Source of the DNA: Nothopassalora personata
Lineage: Eukaryota > Ascomycota > Dothideomycetes > Mycosphaerellales > Mycosphaerellaceae
Reading direction: 5' to 3'
NCBI GenBank assembly: GCA_033816765.1
Contig: CM066291.1
Location: forward strand, 2,976,001 to 3,040,000
Length of the DNA stretch: 64,000 nucleotides
Made by a program: the position numbers and the translations under genes
Shown: positions 1 to 11,512 of the stretch, piece by piece
Layout: each line of letters begins with the position of its first letter
How positions within the stretch are numbered: the first letter of the stretch is position 1
Notes under the pieces: generated by a model
The model's database searches: none
What the model saw: the letters and a program-made list of their open reading frames with translations, nothing else
What the model was told of the DNA's origin: nothing

Positions 1-2570
1 CCTTAAGTGTAGGAACTCTATATATGTTCGTTCTAAAAGCAAACGGGAAGTTGCGACTCGTATAAGACTATAGGAAGTTAAACGAGATTACGATTAAGAA
101 CCGATACCCGCTACCTAACATTAAAGAAGCGTAAGATAGATTAACCGGATTAGACTAGTATACGAAGATTAACCTACGAGATGCCTTCTACGCTATACGG
201 ATAGTAGAAGGAGAAGAATAGAAAACCGCGTTTAGAACAAGATACGGACTTTACGAATTCTTAGTTATGCTAATAGGATTAACTAACGTACCCGCATCCT
301 ATTAGGACCTTATTAACGAAACACTTAGAGACCTACTTAACGTATACGTTATCGCTTACATAGACGATATATTAGTCTACACAAAAGGATCCCTTTAGAA
401 TTATATAAAGTAAGTCTAGGACGTATTCGAACGACTTACGCGTTTAGGATTTAAGATAGTACCCGAGAAATGCGAATTCTATAAGAAAGAAGTTAGATTC
501 TTAGGCTTTATTATTAGCACTATAGGAATAACGATCGACCCTACGAAAACACAGTTAATTCGAGAATAGCTAGAACTAAAAACAGTTAAGGACGTACAAT
601 CATTCCTTAGACTAGCGAACTACAACCGGAAATTTATTAAGAACTACGTAAAGATAGTAGCACTAATAACGATACTTACGAGAAAAGACGTTACCTAGAA
701 ATAGGGAAAGGAACAGATTAAAGCGTTTAAGAAACTTAAGGAATAATGCGCATTAGCCCCTACACTTCGACTATTCGATAGTAGTAAGGAAGTCTACATC
801 GAGACCGATACGTCTAATATAGCAATAGGCGCGTGTCTAACATAGACACACGATAGGTAGAGACACCTAGTAGCCTATTATTCCCGGAAAATGACTATAG
901 CGGAATAGAACTACGACATCTATAATAAAGAGCTTCTAGCTATTGTTGCTACTATATAATATTAGAGAGTATATATCGAGGGCCTACCGAAGTTAACGAT
1001 TCTTTCTAACTATAAGAATCTTACGTACTTTACGACGACGAAAGAACTTACCCGAAGGCAAGCCCGCTAGTCGGAGCTACTAGGGTAGTACAAGTTCGAA
1101 ATTAAATATACTCTAGGAAGAGAGAACGGCCGCGCCGACGCTAAGTCGAAGAAGCGACTATATAGAAGGAAAAGAACTAGTACAATATAAAATATTAAAG
1201 ACAAACCCCGACGGAAGTCTTAGTATAAACACGAGAGAATTTAATAACATCGTACGGATACTAGGCGATAAGGACGAACAATTCCCTATATCGTAAGGAA
1301 AATACTAAGTACTAAAGGATCGAGAAGAAGAATATATACGATAACATTACGACGGACTAACTTATAGACACCCTAGAACTTTAAAGACAATAGACCTAAT
1401 ATAACGTAGCTTCTTATTCCTATAGATAAGACTTAAGGTGTTACGCTACATTAAACAATGCGTATACTACTAACGAAATAAGGCGGCGAGACATACGAAA
1501 TACGGTTACCTACAGTTAGGACACTACTAACAAAACTATAGGACGAAGTCATAATAGACTTTATTACGAAACTCCTACCGTTAAGAGACTAAGTTACGAA
1601 ACAACTATACGACATAATACTAGTTATAGTTAATAGACTTATAAAATACGCAAACTTTATTCCTATATTAGAGACATATAATGTAGAGCAGCTCGGATAC
1701 CTCGTACTAGATAGACTTATCCGATACTACGGATTCCCTTAAGCATTTATAACGGACAGAGATAAGCTATTTACATCGAACTACTAGAAGACGCTTATAG
1801 GAACGATCGGAATTAAACACAAGCTATTAATAGCATATTATCCGGAGACAGACCGATAAACCGAAAGGATAAACTAAACGCTAGAACAATACCTACGATA
1901 CTATATTAACTATATATAAGACAACTAGGTTTTATTACTACTACTAGCGTAGATTGTACTAAATAATTACAAATTAGAGACAACTTTAACGACACTATTT
2001 TATACGAACTTTAGGAAAGATCCTAACCTATTCGGAATACCTAGATCCTATCTACAAGCCGAAAGAGCGATCGTAACGACGGACACTCTTAAGGAAGTGT
2101 ATAAAGAAACACGTAAGGCGATCGAAGATGCATAATATAAACTGTCTTAGCAACGGCAAGACACGAGAAAAATGGCACCTCTACTAAAAGAGGGGGATAA
2201 GGTCTATCTCCTTATAAAAAACTTAAGAATAAGAAGATAGACTAAGAAACTAGATTACGTTAAGGTCGGACTATTTTTTATCGACAAAGTTATAGGACTA
2301 GTTAATTACCGCCTACGACTACTACTAGACGTAAAAATCCACCTAGTCTTCTATATCTCTAAGTTAGAACCCGTAGACGCCGAAACTCCCTACTAGGAAA
2401 GCTTCTATTTCGAGCTAGAAGTAGAAAACGAATTTAAAGTCGAAAGAATCCTAGATAAGAAAGGTTAGCGATACCTTATTAAGTAGAAAGGATACGACGA
2501 ATTAGAAAATACCTAGGAACTAAAACAAAACCTACAAAACTATTAGCAAAAGATCCGATAATACTAAAAA
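1..2570 (+). pseudogene. RIP-mutated Ty3/Gypsy chromovirus pol (RT-RNaseH-integrase-chromodomain), truncated at window start
   Basis: One plus-strand frame can be followed through many TAG stops. It begins inside reverse transcriptase; the catalytic YIDDILVY motif is at about 355-380. RNase H follows (about 790-960, around VYIETDTSNIAIGA), then the integrase core (about 1545-1900, with an AFITDRD segment at the second catalytic Asp), and a C-terminal chromodomain (about 2430-2560, KVERILDK...KGYDELENT). This domain order is that of chromoviruses of the Ty3/Gypsy group, which would reverse-transcribe and insert element cDNA. Nearly every stop is TAG in place of CAG or TGG, as RIP produces. The copy cannot encode protein. 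The 5' part lies outside the window, and a second copy of the RT region lies at 10096-11029. Confidence 0.9.
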
Positions 2571-2617
2571 TAGGTCCGCTAATATAACTAACGACAATCG
2601 ATCTCTCGGCTAACGAG

Positions 2618-2691
2618 CGACTAGGGTAGGGATCGAACCTACGACCTTAAGAGTATAGATAGCTTACGCTCTACTACTAAGCTACCTAGCC
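2618..2691 (-). tRNA. tRNA-like sequence (probable RIP-mutated tRNA pseudogene)
   Basis: On the minus strand a 7-bp acceptor stem (GGCTAGG with CCTAGTC), a D-arm and a 5-bp T-stem (GTAGG/CCTAC) around TTCGATC can be folded. The A-box-like TAGCTTAGTAGT and an intact B-box GGTTCGATCC mark RNA polymerase III internal promoter elements. The anticodon arm is two bases too long and does not pair well, so the isotype cannot be assigned; a CTCTTAA stretch would suit a Lys-CTT loop but is out of register. It lies just after the Gypsy chromodomain on the opposite strand. It may be a dead tRNA gene caught in the RIP region or a tRNA-derived SINE head. Confidence 0.55.
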
Positions 2692-2787
2692 GATTAATAA
2701 GAATAGGGACATAACTTATAAATAAATACCCTAATAAGTCTCTACCCCTAGGGACTCGCCCTAAGGCTCCGCTCTAGAAAGCGCCGC

Positions 2788-3215
2788 CTAGTTATTTACG
2801 GGCATCTCTAGGATATCCGAGAAAGAAACTAGCGAAGGCGACACCTCTAACCCCGACGCCCGCTTAAGAGACGCTAGCTCCTCGCGCGCCTCTTCCTCCT
2901 CGAGCTCCTCTAACTCCTTAGCGACGGTATCGTCGGTACGACGCTTAGCTAATTGTAGCTGTTTCCGAAGACGGATCTTACGTATCTTTAGCCGCACCTC
3001 CTCCTCTTTAATCCTCTTAAGCTCTAGCTTAAGATTATCGCGCGAATCGCGAAGACATTCCTACTCCGGACGAGAAAGACGTATATCGTAATCCTTATAG
3101 CCTTTTTAAATATAGGCCGAACACTTTCTAGACTAAGAACCTACGATACACTTTACTACTACGCCCGAGGATCGAGACTTCTAACAATTCGTATATAGAG
3201 CTATTTCAATACTAG
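2788..3215 (-). pseudogene. RIP-mutated ORF: cysteine-rich motif followed by a charged coiled coil
   Basis: The minus frame is open over 2788-2997 and can be followed upstream to about 3215 through a TAG. The upstream half has spaced Cys residues and a segment KCSACIKKGYKDCD; the rest is a Lys/Arg/Glu-rich heptad-like helix (LRKQLQLAKRR, then KELEELEEEEAREEL). The layout (C-x2-C clusters, then coiled coil) resembles zinc-binding ORFs found in fungal repeats, and the plus-strand ORF at 24540-24910 looks similar in style. It sits antisense, downstream of a Gypsy pol. I do not recognise a named family. It could belong to an independent element rather than to the Gypsy element. Confidence 0.4.
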
Positions 3216-3429
3216 AAACTTTAGTATCCTAAGTAAGTCGTTAACGGCGTTTATAGGAGGAAGAAGACATAGTTAACTATTACTATAAGAAATGATAACG
3301 GCTTAAGAAGCTTCGGGACGAAGCTAGGCTAAGAAGGGGATAGTATTACGGAATAATTCCTATAGACCCTAGAATCATAACGATAAGACAAACACGTAAC
3401 TTATCCTACCTAAGCGCTTAGACTTAGAG

Positions 3430-3747
3430 CGATTAGACTGCTTATGCTTAGACTAATTAGACTACTTATGCTTAGAATAATTAGACTAATTACCGAGATC
3501 TACAAATATCCTTTATATTTAGGAACGCTAAGAACCCCTTATAGTTTCGAGGCGTTTAACTTACTATTCAATATTACTGTTTAGAATACACTATAAGCTA
3601 ACCTCTACCTTACTACTGCTTAGTCTTTACGAGATAAGATAGCTATTACTTTATTACTCTCCCTTAACTTCTTATCGGCCCGAGAATAAACCCGATTGAG
3701 CTTATCTTCTTAACTTGTAATATTATTAGGTTATACTAAACCTAACA
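3430..3747 (-). repeat. LTR-like repeat A, minus orientation (inner end uncertain)
   Basis: The segment ending in CCTAACA at 3747 is the reverse complement of the repeat starting TGTTAGG at 11030, over at least 280 bp with mainly C/T and G/A differences. The TGTTAGG start fits an LTR. I could not find the other terminus or a target-site duplication, so the left border is approximate. Confidence 0.55.
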
Positions 3748-4479
3748 CGAAGGTACGAAGAATTCCTACTAAAGTTCTTAGGGAAACGATACCTAAACCC
3801 TAATGAATTCGATAAGATACTCGATACGATAAGGGGTATAGTATAGGGCTACCTAACTATAAACAATACTAAGAACTTAGCTAAAGCGGTTATCGAACGA
3901 CTATCTATAGGAAGCCGAATAACGGATACCGGATACCTAATACCGGTAGGAACTTTTGTCTTAAACAAACTACGAATAGTAGTATAGTACGTACGGGCTC
4001 TCTACTTAGAATCGTAGAAGATCTAGGAATATAATAGACTACAAGTATAGATATAGGGTAATAGGCTATATGTTCTAGCTAAAGCCTCTAGGCACGAAGT
4101 ATAGCAAACTATATACTATTCGGGAAAAGGATTAGCTCCCTAGGAATAAGCGACTAAAGGGAGTTATATAATGCTTAGGCTTAAGTATCGATATTAAACA
4201 TAGTTTTCTAGACATAAGCAATCGTTAACGGACATAAGACTAGTATTATAATTAACTTAGGAGTAGCGGGGAATTTTATCTCCGAGTCTTTTATAAGAAG
4301 AAACGGGTTAGCTACCCTAAAGAAGAAATAGGGTTACGAGTTAATCGCGGTAGACGGATTATTATTACCTAGCGTAGAATAGGAGATAATACTATTACTA
4401 CTAGCTATCTAATAGCACTACGAGAATATTACCTTAGATATTACTAATATAGCTAGTTATAATATAGTATTAGGTATAC
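3748..4479 (+). pseudogene. RIP-mutated Gypsy gag C-terminus and aspartic protease, interrupted by a Copia insertion
   Basis: A plus-strand frame from about 4220 reads as a retroviral-type aspartic protease (INLGVAGNFISESFIRRNG, later ITNIASYNIVLGI). The catalytic Asp of the usual DSG motif reads Asn here, as expected if TpGAC became TpAAC by RIP. Upstream, 3748-4200 is a decayed gag-like stretch. The frame breaks at 4480 where a Copia LTR starts, and resumes at 10096 after one copy of the 5-bp duplication TATAC. It belongs to the same family as the pol at 1-2570. Confidence 0.75.
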
Positions 4480-4726
4480 TGTTAAGTTGAGACCTTATAG
4501 GATACGTGGTTAGTAGCGGAGTAGAGTAAGAGATCAATCTTCAACTAGCTAATAGCTACAGGGCATGCAGCAATATATTAGGAACTAATGCGTTAATTGT
4601 TTTAGATGTCTATCTAAGCTAAAGGGGAGAGAAGGTGTCTTCCGATAAGCTAAGTAATCGTAGATGCCTTAGGCTATTAGATCATAACCTAACTATTAGC
4701 TCCCCTTAAGATGCTACATCTTAACA
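4480..4726 (-). repeat. 3' LTR of Copia 1
   Basis: 247 bp starting TGTTAAG and ending CTTAACA, a perfect 7-bp terminal inverted repeat. It matches 9844-10090 along its length. The pyrimidine run just inside it (CTCCCACTTATCTT) would be the polypurine tract on the minus coding strand. Confidence 0.93.
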
Positions 4727-5689
4727 CTCCCACTTATCTTATATAGGAGGTTATAGTCTACTCTTCTCCTATTAGTAGTATTTGGACCTCTATAACAGGT
4801 TAAGCTAGTTTACAAAACTCTAGAAGTGTGGACTAGTCTTTAGCTTTATGAACCTATCTACAACTATCTTAGATGTTAGGGTGTACTTAATAGTAATAAG
4901 TCTTTTCTACCAAAGTTTCCTAATAGCATTGTAGGCAATGTTAATATACTTTAACTTGTTATAAACATATGCATCCCTTACTAGGGTAAGGGCAGCTTAG
5001 TTGTTACCTCTTAATTAGACTAGTCTTAAGCTTAACATAGTCTCCTAGTTTCTAGTGATCCTTAGTTAATAGGAACAGTCTCCTACTAACTCTAGACAGT
5101 CTATCTCCCTTAGTAGTAAAGCTAGGAATTAGGATTGCTTTACACATGCATTTATAGCTATATATTTAGCTTCTATTGTGGATGTTGCTACAGACATTTG
5201 CTTCTTGCTTATCTAGGAGACTAGTGCCCTATAGAGGAAGAAGACATACCTAAGGATAGAGACTCTATCTACTTTGTTCATTGCATAATTAGAGTTATAG
5301 TATCTAACTAGGCATCCTTCTCTATGCCTAGAGAAGTCAAGGCTAAGATTAGGATATAACCTTAGATATCTTATAATCTTCTTTAAAGCCTTTATATAGT
5401 AGGTAGATAGGTTACTTACAAATGAGCTTATCCTTCCTAGGGCAAAAGCAATGTCTAGCCTTGTAATTGTTACTAGCTACATCTATATACTATTAATACT
5501 CTAGTACTCTACCTTATTACACCTCTTATCTATATAGCTTAAAGGTTTAAGAGCCTTATAGCTGTCTATAGGTGAGTGTATAGGTGCTGCCTTCTTATAG
5601 TTTATCCCTATCTTAGTAAGGTTGTCCCTAACAAAGTGTCCCTAGTTAAGTTTTAGGATTCCTCTCCTCCTGTCCCTTGTGACTCTTAT

Positions 5690-6700
5690 ACTAAGGATCT
5701 TTTTAGGTTTACTAAGATCTTTAATCTTAAAGACTTTACTAAGTTCTCTTTTGAACTAGAGAACATCTATTAACTTTAGTGCAGCAATTAGAATGTCATC
5801 TATATGTGTAAGAATTATAATCTCTTTTTCCTTATAAATAAGTAGGCATGGATCTACCTCTAACTGTGTGAATCTAATCTCTCTAAGCTTTGACACATAG
5901 AGTTGATTCCAATCTCTAGCTGCTTGCTTAAGTCTATACAAGCTTTTAAGGATCTTAAATACTATGTTCAGTAGAAGCTTAACTCCTAGTAGTAGTAATA
6001 TAAAGATGTCTTTATAGAGGGTGCTTTCTATAAACGCATTGTTTATATCCACTTAGTGAAGATGGAGATCCTTCTTGCACATAATAGCTATAAACACCCT
6101 AAGGGTGTCCTATCTAACTGTAGGCGCAAATGTCTCTATAAAGTTAATACTAAACTTCTATAAAAAGCCCCTTATAACTAGCCTAGCCTTGAACTTTTCA
6201 ATAGCTCCACTAATGCTTCTTTTAACATTAAAGACCTATCTTAACGTAACTAAGTTTACTCCTTTTAGTAGAATAGCATTCTCCTAGGTGTTGTTGCTCT
6301 ATAGAGCATCTAGCTCCTTCTAGATTGCTTCCTTCTAAAGGTGTCCCTATTTCTTGTTATTTATAGCATCCTTATAGGATTTTAGAATTAGGATCTCTTA
6401 CTTGTATATAATAACTTCTAAAGTTGCTGCAAAGGCTATCTCCTTAACTTCTTCTAGGAATTCACTATCCTATAGTACTAAATTATCCACTAATTGCATA
6501 GCTATAAAGAAAGCTTAGTAGTAAGTAGCAAGGTTCTCTAAGAGGTCTATTGCTTCTCCCACTTTAGTAGCTAGTTTAGGTATAGGGACTATAGATCTTA
6601 GGGCTTTCTATTTCCATTTATAGCCCTTAACATTATAGTTAGCCCTCCTCTTACTAAGGGATAACCTAAGAGTAGTCACTTATGTTCTAGTAACATTCTT
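5690..6700 (-). pseudogene. Copia 1 reverse transcriptase region
   Basis: The minus strand keeps one long uninterrupted stretch, 5756-6052, encoding Copia-type RT: MDINNAFIES near its start, KILKSLYRLKQAARDWN in the middle and a catalytic-loop HIDDILIA near the end, against the usual YVDDIL-type loop. Stops occur on both sides. RNase H with TIEAKYIAINA lies further left, as in Ty1/Copia elements, where integrase precedes RT. Confidence 0.85.
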
Positions 6701-9700
6701 TTCCTAGAGATCTAGTAAGTCCCTAATTAGCTTATCGATTTTCTAAAATTCCCCTACATCCTTTAGAGGCTAGGGAAGTTGCATAAACAGCTTTCTTAGC
6801 TAGGCTATTACTAGGCTGCTCTACTGAATGATTGAATAGTGAACAGGTTGCTCTAAGGATATGTCCTTCCTTAGCCTCCCTAAGGGTCTCCTAGCTAGTG
6901 CATTGCTTAATAGATTCAATTTTGTAACATTAAGATCTATATTACCTCTAGGTTAGTCCTTAAAGAAGTCTGCATATGTGTGTTATTTAATAGCTTTTAT
7001 GTCTAGTTCCTAAAAGAGCTAGGCCTTAGCTGTGTTTTTAACGTATCTAACAAACACTGCTTCTTTACCTCTGTTTATTAGTTTATTACTTCTTACCTAT
7101 TAAGGCTAGGATCTTATGTCTATATAGACAATAGCTTTGCATCCCTAAACCTTTAAATGGTTAATAGTTGGCTTAATACTATTAAAGGCTTTATCTAGTA
7201 AAACCTTGAACCTATTATAGTCTAGACCATTTAGTAGTTTATTCCTTATGTAGGTTTAGACTTCTAGTGCTTTAGACTAGAATCCAATTAGTATCTTAGC
7301 CTCTTTAAGCATTGCCCTTATAGAGTCTTCTAAGGTTTGTATTAACCTTTTAACTAGTCCATTTTAGAGCGAGTTATATGCCTTAGTATGCTCTAGCCCA
7401 ATTCCTAAATCCTTCTCCTACTGCTTAACTAATATAATAAGTTCCCTTACATTGTTAAGCCTAACTACTTTTAACTATACTAATGATTTCCTCTCTGCCT
7501 TAATCTTCTAGTTCTAGAGAGCAACTAGAGCATCTTCTCTTTTCTTAAGAGGACAGGTCTACTTTTTTCTAGAGAAGTTATTAACAATCTTAAGCTAGTA
7601 TTTGAACCCTAGCCTTAATGTTAGTAGTAGACTATATATATTAATAGATATAAGGGCAAGTCTTTTAGGTCTTCTCTTAGTAACTTTGCCTTTGTACTTC
7701 TTTATCTTTACTATTAAACATACTCTACACTAGTAGAAGCTATCCCTAGGAACAGGAATAGGTTCTTTTAAGTCTATTACCTTATAAAGATTCTAGAGCA
7801 AGTTCTTCCTAAAGTGTACAAATCTTCTATGCTAAAGCTCCTACTGTTTTAGGTTAGTCTCTAATTTAGTAGTTACAAAGGCATTCTCTATTAGTAGTGT
7901 ACATAATAAGTAATGTGCCCTTTCTTATAGTAGAGGAGAAATCTCATTAATGAATAGAACCCCCCTAATAAGCCTTGTCTAGACAATAGTTTAGCTAGAG
8001 GGGGATATAAGAGAAAATGAAGGAGGTTAGACACTAAACTGCTTGCTAAACTAGTTCTAAGAAACTAGGTTCACCCCTAGCTTAGGTATAAGCAGAACAT
8101 CTTCTAAAACAACTTTCCTACTAGATCTCCTACTTATCTCTACAGTCCTAATATAAGTGGCTAACAAATGCCTACCTCCTACTTTGATCTATTTCTTCTT
8201 TGTTAAGGGAGTTATAGATCTAAAGAGGCAGTTCTAGTTAGTTATAGAGGATAAAGCATAAGAATTAAGTAACTACTCTAATAAGGGGAACTTGCCTTAG
8301 ACTTCTACAGTTAAGTAAGCTACTTTATTATACTTATTATTATTAGACATTGTCTTCTAGGATGAGTTATATAAGTTAGGTAACTCTTAGGTAGAGAAAC
8401 CTTTCCTAGTCTTCCTTGTTTTAGAGGAAGGAGACTAGGCCTAGTTCTTCTAGAGTAATAGCATGTTAGAGCTAAGTTTCTTTACTATTTTCTTAAGTTC
8501 CTCTATAGAGGACTTCTCTCTTAGTGTTCTTCTTAAAGATAGTAGTAGAGATCTTCTCTTCTTAACATGTGTTATATTCTAGGAGGATAGTACTTAGGAA
8601 TAAGATCTAAGGACCTTCTTTGCCTTAGAGAGACTAGGGCAGTCCTTAATAAGATAGTCCTTCTTATAGAGAAGGCAAGAAAGTAATCTTGCCTAACCTA
8701 AGGGCCTAACCTAGGTAGCTACTATACTATACTTAGCCTTAGAGGGATTTAATCTAGCCTCTTAAGCCTTAAGGATCTTTAAGGTCCTTTTATGATCCAT
8801 CTTTAGCTAAGCTATAATAGTATCCCTAGCTACATAGTAGTTAGGTAGCAGTGAGCTTAAAAGCTAGGTTATTCTTATATTAGCTTTCCTATAGTACTAG
8901 CCCTCTAAGTCAACATTAGCAATCCTCCTTCTAAGAGATACTAGGTGTGCCTATACAGATCTAATAGTGAACTCTTCACTTATCTTAAAGTTCACAAACT
9001 GTTTTGTAAGCTTATATACATAGGTTAGTAACACCTAGCTATACTTATTCTAGAGATGCACCTATATCTTAGCAGCTTTTCTAGATTCGTAAGAGCCCTT
9101 AAGCTTAAATTTATCTTCTTCTATAATCCTACTTAGGATACTAAAGTTGTAAGCTGCATTTTATTTTATCTATATTAGTGCATTAAGAATCTCTTTAATC
9201 TTAGTCTCTTCCTAGAGTTTTAGGTTCTTGCCCTTAATGTTGTTAAATAACACTTCTAACAGGTCATTAATTGTAAAGAATGCTAACTGGCTCTCTATCT
9301 TGTATTTCTAAAGGTTAAACTATCTCTTCTAGTTGTCTCTCCTAAGAATTAGGATTTTAGTTCCCTTCTCTTCTCCTTTCTCTTAGTGTAAATCTATAAT
9401 GAATTGAATGTAATAAAACAAGGTGTATATGCTTCAAAGTCGTGGCTTAGGTCCTACTAAGGCTTTTAGTGTAGAATAGTAAGGTTCGTAGGTGTAGATA
9501 CTAAGGCCTGCTTAGTAGGGTAAAGAAAGAGCGGTATAGTCTCGGAGCTAGGACACAGGTCTGTCTCTCCTAGTAGAGTTCTAAATGACTTACTTAAAGT
9601 CCTTCTTAATAGTATCTCGATGCAGTTCTACCTATAGAGTGTCTTTAAGGTATTAGCTTATAGTAAGCCGTATAGAGTCCTTTTCTAGATTACCTATTAC

Positions 9701-9828
9701 TTAGTATTAAACTAAGCTCCTTAATAGGATAGATAGGGTAGACTTCTACTTCCTAGATGTTTTCTGCTATAATAGCAAGGGATACAAGTAACCTGTACTA
9801 ATATAGGTTGCTCTTACTCCTGCATAAA

Positions 9829-9843
9829 CCCGGGCTTATAACC
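9829..9843 (-). promoter_or_regulatory. Copia 1 primer-binding site (initiator tRNA-Met anticodon type)
   Basis: Directly inside the 5' (right) LTR the minus strand reads GGTTATAAGCCCGGG. Apart from one G-to-A change expected from RIP, this complements the anticodon stem-loop of initiator tRNA-Met (GGGCTCATAACC). Priming from an internal half of initiator tRNA-Met is known for copia elements. The same 15 bases adjoin the LTR of Copia 2. Confidence 0.7.
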
Positions 9844-10090
9844 TGTTAAGTTAAGACCTTATAGGATACGTGGTTAGCAGCGGAGTAGAGTAAGAGATCA
9901 ATCTTCAACTAGCTAATAGCTATAGGGCATACAGCAATATATTAGGAACCAATGCGTTAATTGTTTTAGATGTCTATCTAAGCTAAAGGGGAGAGAAGGT
10001 GTCTTCCGATAAGCTAAGTAATCGTAGATACCTTAGGCTATTAGATCACAACCTAACTGTTAGCTCCCCTTAAGATGCTATATCTTAACA
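9844..10090 (-). repeat. 5' LTR of Copia 1
   Basis: 247 bp, TGTTAAG...CTTAACA, same length as 4480-4726 and nearly identical. It is followed by the TATAC duplication, after which the interrupted Gypsy protease frame resumes. Confidence 0.93.
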
Positions 10091-10095
10091 TATAC

Positions 10096-11029
10096 CTTAG
10101 TTAAGAAAGTATAATCTAGTAATCGACTAGAGAAGAGGAGTACTTGTATTTAGGGAATACGATTATATTATCGATATTTAGCCTCCATATCGATAGCGGA
10201 CGATAGTAAATAAGGTAAGGAAACAGCTTAATATATTTAAGCTTACGCTAAATAGAAGGAATTAAGAACTACCTTCGACCGGGATAGATACTAGCGTAGG
10301 GCCGCCGGGTTACGAAGTTACTAGAAGTAATAGAAGTAATACACTATCGAAGAATACTAATATCTTAGAGTTAAGTATTCCTAAGGAGTATCGTAAGTAG
10401 TCGCGACTCTTTAAAGAGGAGAGAGGCAAAACCGCCTTACCTAAGTACCGCCTATAGGATTATAAGATTAACATTTAGCTAGGGAAAGAGCCTCTATAGG
10501 GACCCCTATATTAAATATCTAAGAAAGAGCTATAGACCCTATAAGAATAGCTAAAGGAGAAGCTAGCTAAAGGATAGATAAGAAGATCTACCTCTAGTAT
10601 AGGAGCTCTATATATATTCGTTCTAAAAACAAACCGGAAGTTACGACTCGTATAAGACTATAGGAAATTAAACGAGATTACGATTAAGAACCGATACCCG
10701 CTACCTAATATCGAAGAAGTATAAGATAGATTAACCGGTGTGACGGCCCATGGCCGCCCTAAGCAGGTGCCCTTACAACCGGATCGGACTAGTATACGAA
10801 GATTAACCTACGAGATGCCTTTTACGCTATACGTATAGTAGAAGGAGAAGAATAGAAAACCGCTTTTAGAACAAGATACGGACTTTACGAATACTTAGTT
10901 ATACTAATAGGATTAGCTAACGTACCGGTATCCTACTAGGACCTTATTAACGAGACACTTAGAGACTTACTCGACGTATACGTTATTGCCTATATAGACG
11001 ATATACTAGTCTATACGAAAGGATCCCTA
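10096..11029 (+). pseudogene. RIP-mutated Gypsy protease end and reverse transcriptase (copy 2), truncated
   Basis: This continues the frame broken at 4479 (VIDWRRG-like end of protease), then the spacer and RT: KLRLV, DYRKLNEI, NRYPLPN, ending just after AYIDDILVYTKGS. It is closely similar to 1-400, so both copies belong to one family. RT is interrupted at 10739-10777 by a 39-bp insertion and cut at 11030 by the LTR-like repeat A. Stops are TAG from RIP. Confidence 0.85.
10739..10777. mobile_element. 39-bp insertion with 5-bp target duplication
   Basis: Compared with the first RT copy, 39 extra bases occur here. They begin TGTGA and end TTACA, flanked by ACCGG on both sides (10734-10738 and 10778-10782). 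The insert is GC-rich and retains CA and TG dinucleotides, unlike its surroundings. TG...CA ends and a 5-bp duplication fit a drastically shortened LTR or a very small LTR-like insertion. Confidence 0.6.
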
Positions 11030-11314
11030 TGTTAGGTTTAGTATAACCTAATAATATTACAAGTTAAGAAGATAAGCTTAATCGGGTTTACTCTCGGGCC
11101 GATAGGAAGTCGAGAGAGAGTAATAAAGTAATAGTTGTCTTCGTCTTATAAAGACTTAAGAAACAATATAGTAGAGGTTAGGTTTTGGTATATTCTAAAT
11201 AGTAATATTAAACAGTAAGTTAAACGTATCGAAACTATAAGGGATTCTTAGCGTTCCTAAATATAAAGGAGATTCGTAGATCTCGGTAATTAGTCTAATT
11301 ATTCTAAGCATAAG
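11030..11314 (+). repeat. LTR-like repeat A, plus orientation, interrupted
   Basis: Starts TGTTAGG at the point where the Gypsy RT copy is cut, and matches the reverse complement of 3747 down to about 3465. It stops at 11314 where the LTR of Gypsy C begins. The matching remainder is not found directly after the right LTR of Gypsy C, so a rearrangement probably followed. Confidence 0.65.
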
Positions 11315-11512
11315 TGTAAGGACCGTAAGGCTATAAGGGGATGTCGTAATATATAGTACGCCTACGATCTTCTAATCGTAGATAAACTAAAGCTTACTTT
11401 CTTCTATAGACGCTATACGCGTCTCCTAGTGTACGTATACGCGTTACGTACGGTATGCTAAGCCGGGTATAGCCGTATTATATATAAGGGTTAGCTATAG
11501 GCTACCCTTATA
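11315..11512 (-). repeat. 3' LTR of Gypsy C
   Basis: 198 bp, TGTAAGG...CCTTATA (the end is CCTTACA before RIP). It is nearly identical to 18515-19201 once the solo LTR insertion there is removed. This copy carries more CA-to-TA changes than the right one. Confidence 0.88.

Larger units (their letters stand above)
4480..10090 (-). mobile_element. Copia LTR retrotransposon 1, complete, RIP-mutated, 5611 bp
   Basis: It is bounded by two 247-bp direct LTRs and a 5-bp target-site duplication TATAC (4475-4479 and 10091-10095). The coding strand is minus. RNase H lies near 4860-5290, RT around 5690-6700, the integrase about 6900-7950 and gag toward 9400. A primer-binding site lies next to the right LTR. 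The internal region carries many TAG stops, so the copy is dead. It inserted into the protease of a Gypsy element, and both carry RIP. The two LTRs differ mainly by transitions. Confidence 0.93.
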
